A stretch of 64,000 nt of DNA. Origin: Pseudomonas sp. GM41(2012) (lineage in GTDB: Bacteria; Pseudomonadota; Gammaproteobacteria; Pseudomonadales; Pseudomonadaceae). The stretch spans positions 868,001 through 932,000 of the forward strand of contig NZ_AKJN02000006.1 of the NCBI RefSeq assembly GCF_000282315.2. The letters are read 5' to 3'. Positions 26,582-35,943 of this stretch are shown one piece after another. Position 1 is the first letter of the stretch, and every line of letters starts with the position of its first letter. The notes under the pieces were generated by a model. It was not told the origin of the DNA. It worked only from the letters and a program-made list of their open reading frames with translations, and ran no database searches. Made by a program: the position numbers and the translations under genes.

Positions 26582-27292
26582 TCAGTGAGTCGGGCCGAGA
26601 AAACTCAGCCAGCGCTTCTCTGCCAGGCGGAAGGCTCCGACCAGGCCGAACGACAGCGCGAGGTACAGCAGGCCGGCAATGCCGAATGCCTGGAAGGTCA
26701 TGAAGGTCGCGGCATTGGCGTCCCGGGCGATTTTGAGGATGTCCGGAATGGTGGCGGTGAACGCCACTGAGGTTGCGTGCAACATCAGGATCACTTCGTT
26801 GCTGTAATACGGCAGTGCCCGGCGCAATGCCGAAGGCAGAATCAGCCGCAGGTACAGGCGCCAACCGCTCAAGCCATACGCATGGGCGGCCTCGATTTCA
26901 CCGTAGGGAATGCTGCGAATCGCCCCGGCGAAGATTTCCACGGTGTAGGCGCAAGTGTTGAGCGTGAACGCGAGCAAGGTGCAATTCATCGCATCGCGAA
27001 AAAATGCTTCGAGCAGCGGTTGCGAGCGCACCACGGCGATGCCGTAGATCCCGCTGTAGCAAATCAGCAACTGGATATACAGCGGCGTGCCGCGAAACAC
27101 ATAAGTGAAGAGCTGAACCGGCCAGCGCAGCAGGCCCCAGCGCGAGGTGCGCATGATCGCCAATGGCAACGACAGGAAGAACCCCATCACAATGCTCGCC
27201 ACCAGCAGCCACAACGTCATGGCCAACCCGGTGAGGCTGTAGCCGTCGCTGAACAGAAAGGGTTTCCAGTATTCGGCAATCAACTCGATCAT
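26582..27292 (-). CDS. Basic amino acid ABC transporter permease (HisM-like)
   Basis: 236 residues with five hydrophobic segments and the EAA motif GEIEAAHAYGLSGWRLYLRLILP. VFRGTPLYIQLLICYSG is the conserved family block. It pairs with the HisQ-like protein, whose gene overlaps it by 4 nt, as in histidine/arginine importers. Confidence 0.92.
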   Translation of the reverse strand: MIELIAEYWKPFLFSDGYSLTGLAMTLWLLVASIVMGFFLSLPLAIMRTSRWGLLRWPVQLFTYVFRGTPLYIQLLICYSGIYGIAVVRSQPLLEAFFRDAMNCTLLAFTLNTCAYTVEIFAGAIRSIPYGEIEAAHAYGLSGWRLYLRLILPSALRRALPYYSNEVILMLHATSVAFTATIPDILKIARDANAATFMTFQAFGIAGLLYLALSFGLVGAFRLAEKRWLSFLGPTH

Positions 27293-28014
27293 CGTGCCAT
27301 CCCCCGCACACCCTGGTTATAGCGCCGTTCCAGCACGCGCAAAACGTAGTTCGAAGCGCTGGTGATCAGCAAATACAGCGCCCCTGCCAACAACAAGAAA
27401 TCGAGCATATTGAAGGTGCTTTTACCCGCTTCCTGCGCGACCTTGACCAGGTCCGACAAACCGATGATCGACACCAGCGCCGTGGCCTTGAGCAGCACCA
27501 GCCAGTTATTGCCCAGGCTCGGCAAGGCGAAACGCATCATCTGCGGGAACACCACGAAGCGGAATCGCTGCCAGCGATTCAGACCAAAGCACGCGGCGGC
27601 TTCCTGCTGGCCGCGCGGCACGCTCAGAATCGCCCCGCGAAAGGTCTCGGTGAAATACGCGCCGTAGATAAAACCAAGGGTGATGACGCCGGCCACGAAC
27701 GGATCGATTTCCATGTAGGGCCAGTCCATCGCCTCGGTCAGGCTGCTCAGCCAGCCTTGCAGGCTGTAGAAAATCAGCAGCATCAGCACCAGGTCCGGCA
27801 CGCCACGGATCAGTGTCGTGTAGAAGGTCGCCGGCAGGTTCAACAGCTTCAGCGGCGACAGTTTCGCCGCCGCGCCGAGCAGGCCCAGCGCCATGCTCAC
27901 CAGCAGCGAGAGCGCTGACAATTTCAGCGTGACCCAGGTTCCGTGCAGCAACAAAGGGCCATAGCCTTGCAGGGCCGAGAGATCGACCCCGATCAGATTC
28001 AGGAAGGAGTTCAC
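27289..28014 (-). CDS. Basic amino acid ABC transporter permease (HisQ-like)
   Basis: About 241 residues, five hydrophobic segments, EAA motif GQQEAAACFGLNRWQRFRFVVFP, and TLIRGVPDLVLMLLIFYSL. The start is uncertain: GTG 28014 (followed by NSFLNLIGVDL) has AGG 8 nt upstream, while GTG 28023 is also possible. It overlaps hisM by 4 nt and follows the binding protein gene by 75 nt. Confidence 0.88.
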   Translation of the reverse strand: MNSFLNLIGVDLSALQGYGPLLLHGTWVTLKLSALSLLVSMALGLLGAAAKLSPLKLLNLPATFYTTLIRGVPDLVLMLLIFYSLQGWLSSLTEAMDWPYMEIDPFVAGVITLGFIYGAYFTETFRGAILSVPRGQQEAAACFGLNRWQRFRFVVFPQMMRFALPSLGNNWLVLLKATALVSIIGLSDLVKVAQEAGKSTFNMLDFLLLAGALYLLITSASNYVLRVLERRYNQGVRGMAR

Positions 28015-28089
28015 GTCAATCACCTGTCTTGAGGCGCCCGCGCTCAAGCGCTGCGCCTGTTACCAGACGCAGCCTTCGGGGCGCGAGGA

Positions 28090-28872
28090 TCAGTAGTTGT
28101 AGAGGTCTAGATCGCCGAAGTGTTTCTGCTGGATCTGTGCGTAGATACCCTTGTCATGCAGGGCCTTGATGGCGGTATTGAGCATGCCTTTGAGTTCTTC
28201 GTTGTCCTTGCGCACGCCGATGGCGATGTCGGACGGGACCAACGGGTCGCTGATGCCTTCACTGTTCTTGAAGTCAGCCCCTTGAGGGGAAGTCAAAAAG
28301 CTCATTTGCGCCTGCATCTTGTCCTGGATCGAGGCGTCGAGACGGCCAAATACCAGGTCGGCGTAGACCTGATCCTGATTCTGATACGCCCGCAGTTTCA
28401 CGCCGCCGGGTGCCAGTTTGGCCTTGGCGTAGGTTTCCTGAATCGTGCCCTGCATGTAACCGATGGTCTTGCCCTGCAGCGACTCAGCGGTGGGCAACAG
28501 CCCGGAATCCTTGCGAGTGACGATGGCGGTCGGCCCGGCATACAAGCGATCGGTGAAGTCGATCTGTTTTTTGCGCGCATCGGTCACCGTCATCGACGAT
28601 TCGATAGCATCGAACTTGCCCGCCTTGAGCGCCGGAATCAGCCCGTCGAAGTCATTGCTGACCCACACGCATTTCACCTTCAATTCGGCGCAGATCGCGT
28701 TGCCCAAATCCACGCCAAAGCCCTGCACGCCGCCATCGGCGGTGGTGGACTCAAAAGGCGGGTAACTCGGGTTGACGCCGAATCGCAGCTCTTTCCATTC
28801 CTTGGCGCTGGCGCCGGTGGTGCAGCACAGCAACGCGATTGCCGGCAAGGTCAGCCATTTGATGTTGATCAT
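28090..28872 (-). CDS. Periplasmic basic amino acid-binding protein (HisJ/ArgT/AotJ-like)
   Basis: 260 residues with a signal peptide MINIKWLTLPAIALLCCTTG, probably cleaved after ASA. SBP family 3 blocks: LRFGVNPSYPPFESTTADGG, GFGVDLGNAICAELKVKC, DFDGLIPALKAGKFDAIESS and MTVTDARKKQIDFTDRLY. These match lysine/arginine/ornithine or histidine binding proteins. First gene of the minus-strand importer operon; its promoter lies in the 28873-29423 divergent region. Confidence 0.92.
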   Translation of the reverse strand: MINIKWLTLPAIALLCCTTGASAKEWKELRFGVNPSYPPFESTTADGGVQGFGVDLGNAICAELKVKCVWVSNDFDGLIPALKAGKFDAIESSMTVTDARKKQIDFTDRLYAGPTAIVTRKDSGLLPTAESLQGKTIGYMQGTIQETYAKAKLAPGGVKLRAYQNQDQVYADLVFGRLDASIQDKMQAQMSFLTSPQGADFKNSEGISDPLVPSDIAIGVRKDNEELKGMLNTAIKALHDKGIYAQIQQKHFGDLDLYNY

Positions 28873-29423
28873 CTTCTTGAGTCCCGGATTATTTGGATTT
28901 ATCGCGGTCTGGCGCCTGCGCCTAACCACACTTTTTGACAGGGGCAGAGAGTCGATGCGGTATTCACCGCAGCCGTATTTGTTGTTGTTTTCGACCGGTC
29001 GAGCCAGCCGTCGGAGTGCAGTCCGTTCCAGACGCATCGTCGCAAGCGCTTGAAATGGACCGTCAGAATGCCAATTGCCAGCCCGGCGCAGGTGTCGTAA
29101 GCCCCTGTTCTGACAGCCCAACTGCGCTGAACGAAGGCCTTTCACAGCCGATTCTGTCGTCGGCTATCCGTTGCAGCGCAAGATCAAAAGATCGCAGCCT
29201 TCGGCAGCTCCTACATGGACCGCATTTGCCGGGATTTTTGCGCATGAACACCCATCCCGTAGGAGCTGCCGCAGGCTGCGATCTTTTGATCTTGCTTTAA
29301 GGCAAAAACGCAAACTAACCCTGCACATATGCCGGTTGTACATCACAAATTTGCACTGTTACGATCCAGCATCGCTCGCGCGCGAGCTTCTCTATAAAGA
29401 ACAATAAAAGCAGGGAGTTAGTG
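28873..29423. promoter_or_regulatory. Divergent intergenic region between the importer and HIBCH operons
   Basis: 551 bp with no credible gene. It contains a class A REP pair at 29179-29294, a short GCGGT-ATTC-ACCGC dyad near 28956-28969, and the leader of the rightward operon with ribosome site GGGAG at about 29413-29417. Promoters for both operons must lie here, but no consensus pair stood out. Confidence 0.45.
29179..29294. repeat. REP pair, class A (inverted, widely spaced)
   Basis: Two inverted class A copies separated by about 45 bp of unrelated sequence, in the middle of the divergent promoter region. Confidence 0.9.
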
Positions 29424-30530
29424 ATGACTGCTCAGGTTTCTTCTCCGCGGACTACGTCCATGGATGCCACGCAAAACGAAGTGCTGGCCGAGGTCCGCAA
29501 CCACATCGGTCACCTGACCCTCAATCGCCCCGCCGGCCTCAACGCCATTACCCTGGACATGGTGCGCAACCTGCAGCGTCAGCTCGACGCCTGGGCACTG
29601 GATCCGCACGTACACGCGGTGGTGTTGCGCGGTGCTGGCGAGAAGGCTTTCTGTGCCGGCGGCGACATCCGTTCGCTGTACGACAGTTTCAAGAACGGCG
29701 ACACGCTGCACGAAGATTTCTTCGTCGAGGAATACGCCCTCGATCTCGCGATTCACCATTACCGCAAACCTGTACTCGCCTTGATGGACGGTTTTGTCCT
29801 GGGTGGCGGCATGGGCCTGGTGCAAGGCGCTGACTTGCGGGTGGTCACCGAGAAAAGTCGTCTGGCGATGCCGGAAGTGGCGATCGGTTATTTCCCGGAT
29901 GTCGGTGGCAGCCATTTCCTGCCGCGCGTTCCCGGTGAACTGGGGATTTACCTTGGCGTCAGCGGCGTGCAGATCCGTGCGGCCGATGCGCTCTATTGCG
30001 GCCTGGCCGACTGGTACCTGGAAAGCGACAGGCTGGGCACTCTGGACGAGCAACTCGATCAGCTCGAATGGCACGAAACGCCATTGAAGGACCTTCAAGG
30101 TCTGCTGGCGAAACTTGCGGTGCAACAGCTACCCGACGCGCCATTGAGCGCGTTGCGCCCGGCCATCGATCACTTCTTCGCCCTGCCCGATGTGCCGAGT
30201 ATTGTTGAGCAACTGCGTGAAGTAACGGTCGCCGACAGCCACGAGTGGGCCACGACCACCGCCGACCTGCTGGAAAGCCGTTCACCGTTGGCCATGGGCG
30301 TGACCCTGGAAATGCTCCGTCGTGGTCGGCACTTGAGTCTGGAAGACTGCTTCGCCCTTGAGCTGCACCTGGACCGTCAGTGGTTCGAGCGCGGCGACCT
30401 GATCGAAGGCGTACGCGCCTTGCTGATCGACAAAGACAAGAAACCGCGCTGGAACCCGCCGACCTTGCAGGCGCTGGACGCCGAGCACGTCGCGAGTTTC
30501 TTCAGCGGTTTTGAACAAAGCGGGAGCTGA
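29424..30530 (+). CDS. 3-hydroxyisobutyryl-CoA hydrolase-type crotonase
   Basis: 368 residues, the length of HIBCH/ECH_2 proteins rather than the 260 of simple hydratases. Motifs: LTLNRPAGLNAITLDMV, GAGEKAFCAGGDIRSLY, VLGGGMGLVQGADLRVVTE and MPEVAIGYFPDVGGSHFLPR, where the Glu and Asp of HIBCH hydrolases are placed. C-terminal HIBCH blocks include ATTTADLLESRSPLAMGVTL. It releases 3-hydroxyisobutyrate from its CoA ester in valine breakdown. ATG 29424 (GGGAG 6 nt upstream) is preferred to the GTG just before. The acyl-CoA dehydrogenase gene follows after 3 nt. Confidence 0.88.
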   Translation: MTAQVSSPRTTSMDATQNEVLAEVRNHIGHLTLNRPAGLNAITLDMVRNLQRQLDAWALDPHVHAVVLRGAGEKAFCAGGDIRSLYDSFKNGDTLHEDFFVEEYALDLAIHHYRKPVLALMDGFVLGGGMGLVQGADLRVVTEKSRLAMPEVAIGYFPDVGGSHFLPRVPGELGIYLGVSGVQIRAADALYCGLADWYLESDRLGTLDEQLDQLEWHETPLKDLQGLLAKLAVQQLPDAPLSALRPAIDHFFALPDVPSIVEQLREVTVADSHEWATTTADLLESRSPLAMGVTLEMLRRGRHLSLEDCFALELHLDRQWFERGDLIEGVRALLIDKDKKPRWNPPTLQALDAEHVASFFSGFEQSGS

Positions 30531-30533
30531 GCC

Positions 30534-31685
30534 ATGCACGATATCGAATTGAGCGAAGAGCAAGTCATGATCCGCGACATGGCCCGGGACTTTGCCCGCG
30601 GCGAAATCGCACCCCACGCCCAGGCCTGGGAAAAGGCTGGCTGGATCGACGACGGTCTGGTGGCGAAGATGGGTGAACTGGGTCTGCTGGGCATGGTGGT
30701 GCCCGAGGAATGGGGCGGCACCTATGTCGACTACGTCGCCTACGCCTTGGCCGTGGAAGAGATTTCGGCCGGTGACGGCGCCACTGGCGCACTGATGAGC
30801 ATCCACAACTCCGTGGGCTGCGGTCCGGTCCTCAACTACGGCACTGAAGAACAGAAACAGACCTGGCTGCCGGATCTGGCCAGCGGTCAGGCCATCGGCT
30901 GCTTCTGCCTGACCGAACCCCAGGCCGGCTCCGAAGCCCACAACCTGCGCACCCGCGCCGAACTGCGCGATGGCCAGTGGGTGATCAACGGCGCCAAGCA
31001 ATTCGTCAGCAATGGCAAACGGGCGAAACTGGCCATCGTGTTTGCGGTGACCGATCCGGACCTGGGCAAGCGCGGCATCTCGGCGTTCCTGGTGCCGACC
31101 GATACCGCGGGTTTCATCGTTGATCGCAGCGAACACAAAATGGGTATTCGCGCGTCCGATACCTGCGCGGTGACCCTGAGCAACTGCACGATTCCTGAAG
31201 CCAACCTGCTGGGTGAGCGCGGCAAAGGTCTGGCGATTGCCCTGTCGAACCTCGAAGGCGGCCGCATAGGCATCGCGGCGCAGGCGCTGGGCATTGCCCG
31301 CGCGGCATTTGAAGCGGCGCTGGCCTACTCGCGGGATCGGGTGCAGTTCAACAAGCCGATCATCGAGCACCAGAGCATCGCCAACATGCTGGCCGACATG
31401 CACACCCGGCTGAACGCGGCACGACTGCTGATCTTGCACGCTGCGCGGTTGCGCAGTGCCGGCAAGCCATGTCTGTCGGAGGCTTCACAGGCCAAATTGT
31501 TTGCGTCGGAGATGGCCGAGAAAGTGTGTTCGTCGGCGATGCAGATTCACGGCGGGTATGGGTATCTGGAGGATTACCCGGTGGAGCGTTACTACCGGGA
31601 TGCGCGGATTACGCAGATTTATGAAGGGTCGAGCGAGATACAGCGGATGGTGATTGCTCGGGAGCTGAAAAACTATTTGGTGTGA
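30534..31685 (+). CDS. Acyl-CoA dehydrogenase, branched/short-chain type
   Basis: 383 residues. Flavin and substrate motifs: [35 protein letters not shown], and the catalytic Glu in [11 protein letters not shown] (about E364). Coupled to the HIBCH gene, it most likely oxidises isobutyryl-CoA to methacrylyl-CoA, the preceding part of the valine route; substrate choice is inferred from context. It ends before a snap-back repeat shared with the convergent operon. Confidence 0.9.
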   Translation: MHDIELSEEQVMIRDMARDFARGEIAPHAQAWEKAGWIDDGLVAKMGELGLLGMVVPEEWGGTYVDYVAYALAVEEISAGDGATGALMSIHNSVGCGPVLNYGTEEQKQTWLPDLASGQAIGCFCLTEPQAGSEAHNLRTRAELRDGQWVINGAKQFVSNGKRAKLAIVFAVTDPDLGKRGISAFLVPTDTAGFIVDRSEHKMGIRASDTCAVTLSNCTIPEANLLGERGKGLAIALSNLEGGRIGIAAQALGIARAAFEAALAYSRDRVQFNKPIIEHQSIANMLADMHTRLNAARLLILHAARLRSAGKPCLSEASQAKLFASEMAEKVCSSAMQIHGGYGYLEDYPVERYYRDARITQIYEGSSEIQRMVIARELKNYLV

Positions 31686-31696
31686 TGTTTGGGAAT

Positions 31697-31910
31697 GGGG
31701 TGGCCTTTAGATCCACCCCTCACCCTAACCCTCTCCCCAGAGGGTAGAGGGGACTGACCGAGGTGTTTTTAGAGTTACATCGACCTGAAAATTCCGAGTC
31801 GAACTCAGGATTTGAAAAGCATGGAGATGGGCTCCCTTTCCCCTCTCCCCTATGGGGCGGTCCGACGTTTCGGGAGGGCTGGGGTGAGGGGTGGATCTAA
31901 AGGCCACCCC
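31697..31910. repeat. MITE-like snap-back element, copy 3, within a 29 bp perfect inverted repeat
   Basis: Same element as at 17.4 and 20.7 kb, between two convergent operons. The terminal dyad is unusually long: 31697-31725 is the exact reverse complement of 31882-31910, and only the inner part (CCACCCCTCACCC) belongs to the shared element. The outer 16 bp are specific to this site. Right arm has the GCGGTCCGACGTTTCGGGAG variant. Likely acts as a two-way transcript end. Confidence 0.88.
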
Positions 31911-31916
31911 GCAATA

Positions 31917-32690
31917 TCACTTACCCTTAAACTCCGCCTCACGCTTACCAATAAACGCCGCCATCCCTTCCTTCTGATCCTGCGTCGCAAACGCCGCATG
32001 GAACACCCGACGTTCAAAGCGCACACCTTCCGACAGGCTCACTTCAAACGCGCGGTTGACGCTTTCCTTGATCATCATTGCAATCGGCAACGACTTCTTG
32101 GCAATCAGCGCCGCGACTTTCAACGCTTCATCCAGCAACTCATCAGCCGGAACAATCCGCGCGACAATCCCGCAACGCTCCGCTTCTACCGCATCGATCA
32201 AGCGACCGCTGAGGCACATTTCCATAGCCTTGGCCTTGCCCACCGCGCGGGTCAGGCGCTGGGTGCCGCCCATGCCCGGCAGTACGCCGAGGTTGATTTC
32301 CGGCTGACCGAATTTGGCGTTGTCGCCGGCCAGGATGAAGTCGCACATCAGCGCCAGTTCACAACCACCGCCCAAGGCGAAACCGTTGACGGCGGCAATG
32401 ATCGGCTTGCGGCGGTTAGCCACGCGATCGCTGTCGCTGAACAGGTCGTCGAGGTAGATCTGCGGGTAGGTCAGCTCAGCCATTTCCTTGATGTCGGCGC
32501 CGGCCGCAAAGGCTTTTTTCGAGCCGGTGAGCACGATGCAGCCGATGTTCGAATCGGCTTCCAAGCCATCGAGGGCGTGGTTCAGCTCACTGACGATCTG
32601 CGCGTTCAACGCATTCAGCGCTTGCGGACGGTTCAGGGTAATCAGACCAACGCGACCGTGGGTTTCCAACAAAATCGTTTCGTAGTTCAC
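31917..32690 (-). CDS. Enoyl-CoA hydratase
   Basis: 257 residues, standard hydratase length. Oxyanion-hole segments [17 protein letters not shown] and [18 protein letters not shown], with the two catalytic Glu in the GGGCELALM and [19 protein letters not shown] regions. GTG 32690 is the start (AAGGAAG 6 nt upstream). It lies 14 nt downstream of the acyl-CoA dehydrogenase gene in the minus-strand operon. It hydrates the enoyl-CoA made by that dehydrogenase, probably tiglyl-CoA in isoleucine breakdown. Confidence 0.9.
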   Translation of the reverse strand: MNYETILLETHGRVGLITLNRPQALNALNAQIVSELNHALDGLEADSNIGCIVLTGSKKAFAAGADIKEMAELTYPQIYLDDLFSDSDRVANRRKPIIAAVNGFALGGGCELALMCDFILAGDNAKFGQPEINLGVLPGMGGTQRLTRAVGKAKAMEMCLSGRLIDAVEAERCGIVARIVPADELLDEALKVAALIAKKSLPIAMMIKESVNRAFEVSLSEGVRFERRVFHAAFATQDQKEGMAAFIGKREAEFKGK

Positions 32691-32704
32691 AAGTAGCTTC
32701 CTTC

Positions 32705-33832
32705 TCAAAGATTGCGCGAAATAACCATGCGCTGAATATCGCTGGTGCCTTCGTAGATCTGGCAAACGCGCACGTCGCGGTAGATCCGCTCCAGCGGGAA
32801 ATCGTTCAAGTAACCGTAACCGCCGAGGGTTTGCAACGCCGCGGAGCAGACTTTCTCAGCCATTTCCGAGGCGAATAGCTTGGCCATGGACGCTTCGACC
32901 AAGGCCGGTTTACCGCTGTCACGCAGCGCCGCCGCGTAATGCACCATCTGCCGAGCCACGGCGATTTGGGTTGCCATGTCCGCCAGGCGGAACGCTACCG
33001 CTTGATGCTCGATGATCGGTTTGCCGAAGCTTTCACGCTCACGGGCATAGTCGCGGGCGGCTTCGAACGCAGCGCGGGCCATGCCCACCGATTGCGAAGC
33101 GATGCCGACACGGCCGCCTTCGAGGTTGGCCAAGGCGATTCGATAACCTTCGCCCTCCTCGCCCAAGCGGTTGGCCACCGGCACCTTCACGTCTTCGAAC
33201 AGGATCTGGCAGGTGTCGGAGGCGTGCTGGCCGAGTTTGTCTTCGACCCGTGCGACTTTGTAGCCCGGCGAATCTGTGGGCACGATCAGCGCCGTGATGC
33301 CACGCTTGCCGGCACTCGGATCAGTCACGGCGAACACGATCACCACCCCGGCGTTCTGCCCGGAGGTGATGAACTGCTTGCAGCCGTTCAACACGTAATG
33401 ATCGCCTTCCAGACGGGCACGGGTTTTCAAGCCGCTGGCGTCGGAGCCGGCCTGGGGTTCGGTCAGGGCAAAAGCCCCGAGCATCGAGCCGCTGGCCAAC
33501 GGTTTGAGGAAGCGTTCTTTCTGGTCGTCGTTGCCGTACTTGAGAATCGGCACGCAACCCACAGAGTTGTGCACGCTCATGATGGTCGAGCAGGCGCCGT
33601 CGCCGGCCGCGATTTCTTCCAGGGCCATGGCGTAGGCCAGGTAACCCGTGTCGCAACCGCCCCACTCTTCCGGCACCAACATGCCGAAAAAGCCCAGTTC
33701 GGCCATCTCGCCGATGGCTTCCTTGGGGAAACGATGCTCGCGGTCCCACTCGGCGGCGAACGGTTTCAGCCGTTCCTGGGCAAACTGCCGGGCCGCTTCG
33801 CTGATTTGCAGTTGTTCGTCATTGGGAATCAT
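32705..33832 (-). CDS. Acyl-CoA dehydrogenase, short/branched-chain type
   Basis: 375 residues. [18 protein letters not shown] and [17 protein letters not shown], and the catalytic Glu in [11 protein letters not shown] (about E361). The gene set with hydratase, type II hydroxyacyl-CoA dehydrogenase, thiolase and acyl-CoA ligase resembles the P. putida isoleucine-related cluster, so 2-methylbutyryl-CoA is the likely substrate. A REP pair separates it from the upstream thiolase gene. Confidence 0.9.
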   Translation of the reverse strand: MIPNDEQLQISEAARQFAQERLKPFAAEWDREHRFPKEAIGEMAELGFFGMLVPEEWGGCDTGYLAYAMALEEIAAGDGACSTIMSVHNSVGCVPILKYGNDDQKERFLKPLASGSMLGAFALTEPQAGSDASGLKTRARLEGDHYVLNGCKQFITSGQNAGVVIVFAVTDPSAGKRGITALIVPTDSPGYKVARVEDKLGQHASDTCQILFEDVKVPVANRLGEEGEGYRIALANLEGGRVGIASQSVGMARAAFEAARDYARERESFGKPIIEHQAVAFRLADMATQIAVARQMVHYAAALRDSGKPALVEASMAKLFASEMAEKVCSAALQTLGGYGYLNDFPLERIYRDVRVCQIYEGTSDIQRMVISRNL

Positions 33833-33856
33833 GCCAAATCCTTAAAATAAATTGCC

Positions 33857-33945
33857 CCGTAGGAGCTGGCGAAGCCTGCGATCTTTTGATCTTGATCTTA
33901 AAAATCAAAAGATCGCAGCCTCGTTTCACTCGACAGCTCCTACAG
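33857..33945. repeat. REP pair, mixed classes A and E
   Basis: Left copy is a diverged class A (GTAGGAGCTGGCGAAGCCTG); right copy is class E (reverse of GTAGGAGCTGTCGAGTGAAA). The arms still pair through GATCTTTTGAT. It lies within the minus-strand operon between thiolase and dehydrogenase. Confidence 0.85.
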
Positions 33946-33959
33946 AAACCATGCGGACC

Positions 33960-35153
33960 TTAGTAAAGGCATTCAACGGCCATGGCCGTGGCTTCGCCGC
34001 CGCCGATGCAGATCGCTGCAACGCCGCGTTTCAGGCCTTTCTGGCGCAGGGCCGAGAGCAAGGTCACGAGGATCCGCGCGCCAGACGCACCGATCGGGTG
34101 GCCGAGGGCGCAAGCGCCGCCATGAACGTTGATCTTCTCGTGAGGGATTTCCAGTTTGGTCATGGTCACCAGACTGACCACGGCGAAGGCTTCGTTGACT
34201 TCGACCAGATCGACTTGGTCCAGGGACCAGCCGGTTTTCTTCATCAGCTTCTCGATCGCGCCCACCGGTGCCACCGGAAACAGGCCCGGGGTGTCGGCAA
34301 ACGCCGCGTGGCCGTGAATCACTGCCAGCGGTTTCAGGCCGCGCTTTTCAGCTTCGGAACGGCGCATCAACACCAGTGCCGCAGCACCATCGGAGATCGA
34401 GCTGGAGTTCGCCGCCGTCACCGTGCCGCCTTCGCGGAACGCCGGTTTCAAGGAAGCGATCTTGTCCAGTTTGGCTTTCGGTGGCTGTTCGTCGTTGCTG
34501 ATCAGCACCTGCTCTTTACCGACAGTCACGGTGAGCGGCACGATCTCGTCTTTGAAGCTGCCGTCGTTGATCGCCTGCTGCGCACGGGTGGTCGAGGCAA
34601 TGGCAAACGCGTCCTGGGCTTCACGGGTGAAACCGTTGGTTTCAGCGCAATCCTCGGCGTAGGTGCCCATCAGGCGACCTTTGTCGTAAGCGTCTTCCAG
34701 ACCGTCGAGGAACATGTGATCAAGCACACGACCGTGGCCCATGCGGTAACCGCTGCGGGCGCGGTCCAGCAGATACGGGGCGTTGGACATGCTTTCCATG
34801 CCGCCGGCGACAACCACGTCGACACTACCGGCCACCAGCATGTCGTGGGCCAGAATGGCCGCTTCCATGCCCGAGCCGCACATCTTGTTCAGGGTGGTGC
34901 AGCGGGTCGATTTATCCAGCCCTGCGCCCAATGCAGCCTGGCGCGCCGGGGCTTGGCCGAGACCGGCAGACAGGACGCAACCGAACAGCACTTCTTCAAC
35001 CGAGTCTGGCGCCACACCGGCGCGCTCGACGGCAGCGCGAATTGCCGCAGCACCGAGTTGCGGTGCAGTCAGGCTTTTCAGTTCGCCCTGGAAACCGCCC
35101 ATCGGGGTGCGGACGGCGCTGACGATAACAATGGGATCGTTGGAAATAGTCAT
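33960..35153 (-). CDS. Acetyl-CoA acetyltransferase family thiolase
   Basis: 397 residues, complete. Nucleophilic Cys92 in NKMCGSGMEAAILA; GGMESMSNAPYLL; His in NVHGGACALGHPIGASGARI; second Cys in AAICIGGGEATAM. As a degradative thiolase beside an HSD10-type dehydrogenase it probably cleaves 2-methylacetoacetyl-CoA to acetyl-CoA and propionyl-CoA. It lies 12 nt downstream of the SDR gene. Confidence 0.92.
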   Translation of the reverse strand: MTISNDPIVIVSAVRTPMGGFQGELKSLTAPQLGAAAIRAAVERAGVAPDSVEEVLFGCVLSAGLGQAPARQAALGAGLDKSTRCTTLNKMCGSGMEAAILAHDMLVAGSVDVVVAGGMESMSNAPYLLDRARSGYRMGHGRVLDHMFLDGLEDAYDKGRLMGTYAEDCAETNGFTREAQDAFAIASTTRAQQAINDGSFKDEIVPLTVTVGKEQVLISNDEQPPKAKLDKIASLKPAFREGGTVTAANSSSISDGAAALVLMRRSEAEKRGLKPLAVIHGHAAFADTPGLFPVAPVGAIEKLMKKTGWSLDQVDLVEVNEAFAVVSLVTMTKLEIPHEKINVHGGACALGHPIGASGARILVTLLSALRQKGLKRGVAAICIGGGEATAMAVECLY

Positions 35154-35165
35154 GACAAATCCTCC

Positions 35166-35927
35166 TTATTTGGCGGCCATGCGCAAGGCGCCGTCGAGAC
35201 GGATCACCTCGCCATTGAGCATGCTGTTTTCAATGATATGCCTGACCAGCCCGGCATACTCGCCTGGTTTGCCCAAGCGCGGCGGAAACGGCACGCCAGC
35301 CGCCAGGGACGCGCGGACTTCCGGGGTCATGCCGGCCATCATCGGGGTTTCGAAAATGCCCGGGGCGATGGCCATCACGCGGATGCCGAAGCGCGCCAGT
35401 TCACGGGCGGCGGGCAAGGTCAGGCTGACGATCGCGCCTTTGGAGGCGGCATACGCGGCCTGGCCGATCTGGCCATCGTACGCTGCAGCCGAGGCGGTGT
35501 TGATGATCACGCCGCGCTCGCCGTCAGCATCGGCTTCGGTTTCGGCAATCGCCGCAGCGGCCAGGCGCAGCATGTTGAAACTGCCGATCAGGTTGACGTT
35601 GATCACCTGGCTGAAATTGGCCAACAGGTGCGGGCCGTTCTTGCCGAGGATCTTCTCACCACGCACGATACCGGCGCAGTTGACCAGACCATTGAGGCCA
35701 CCGAAGGCTTTGACCGTCGCCTCCACAGCGGCTTCGGCCGCGGCTTCGTTGCTGATGTCCGCCACCACGCTTTGCGCCCCGAGACGTTCAGCCTGGGCCG
35801 CAACAGCTTCGGCATTCATGTCCACCAGCATCACTTTGGCACCGGCCGCGACCAGCATTTCAGCCGTGGCCGCACCGAGGCCCGACGCACCGCCGGTGAC
35901 GAGAAAAACCTTGTTTTCGATCTGCAT
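35166..35927 (-). CDS. SDR 3-hydroxyacyl-CoA dehydrogenase (HSD10-like, type II)
   Basis: 253 residues. NAD motif [16 protein letters not shown] (G-x3-G-x-G from G12), [10 protein letters not shown], Ser and Tyr-x3-Lys in [24 protein letters not shown], and [13 protein letters not shown], all as in HSD17B10-type enzymes that oxidise 2-methyl-3-hydroxybutyryl-CoA. Two adjacent ATG codons exist at 35930 and 35927; the second has the better spacing to AAGGAA. 16 nt follow the acyl-CoA synthetase gene. Confidence 0.9.
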   Translation of the reverse strand: MQIENKVFLVTGGASGLGAATAEMLVAAGAKVMLVDMNAEAVAAQAERLGAQSVVADISNEAAAEAAVEATVKAFGGLNGLVNCAGIVRGEKILGKNGPHLLANFSQVINVNLIGSFNMLRLAAAAIAETEADADGERGVIINTASAAAYDGQIGQAAYAASKGAIVSLTLPAARELARFGIRVMAIAPGIFETPMMAGMTPEVRASLAAGVPFPPRLGKPGEYAGLVRHIIENSMLNGEVIRLDGALRMAAK

Positions 35928-35943
35928 CATTGTTTCCTTGGAT

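Noticed and set aside
17412..31910. Three-copy CCCTCACCC repeats as a CRISPR-like or coding feature
   Set aside because: Copies are kilobases apart, differ in orientation and lack spacers. Frames running through them are repeat sequence only.
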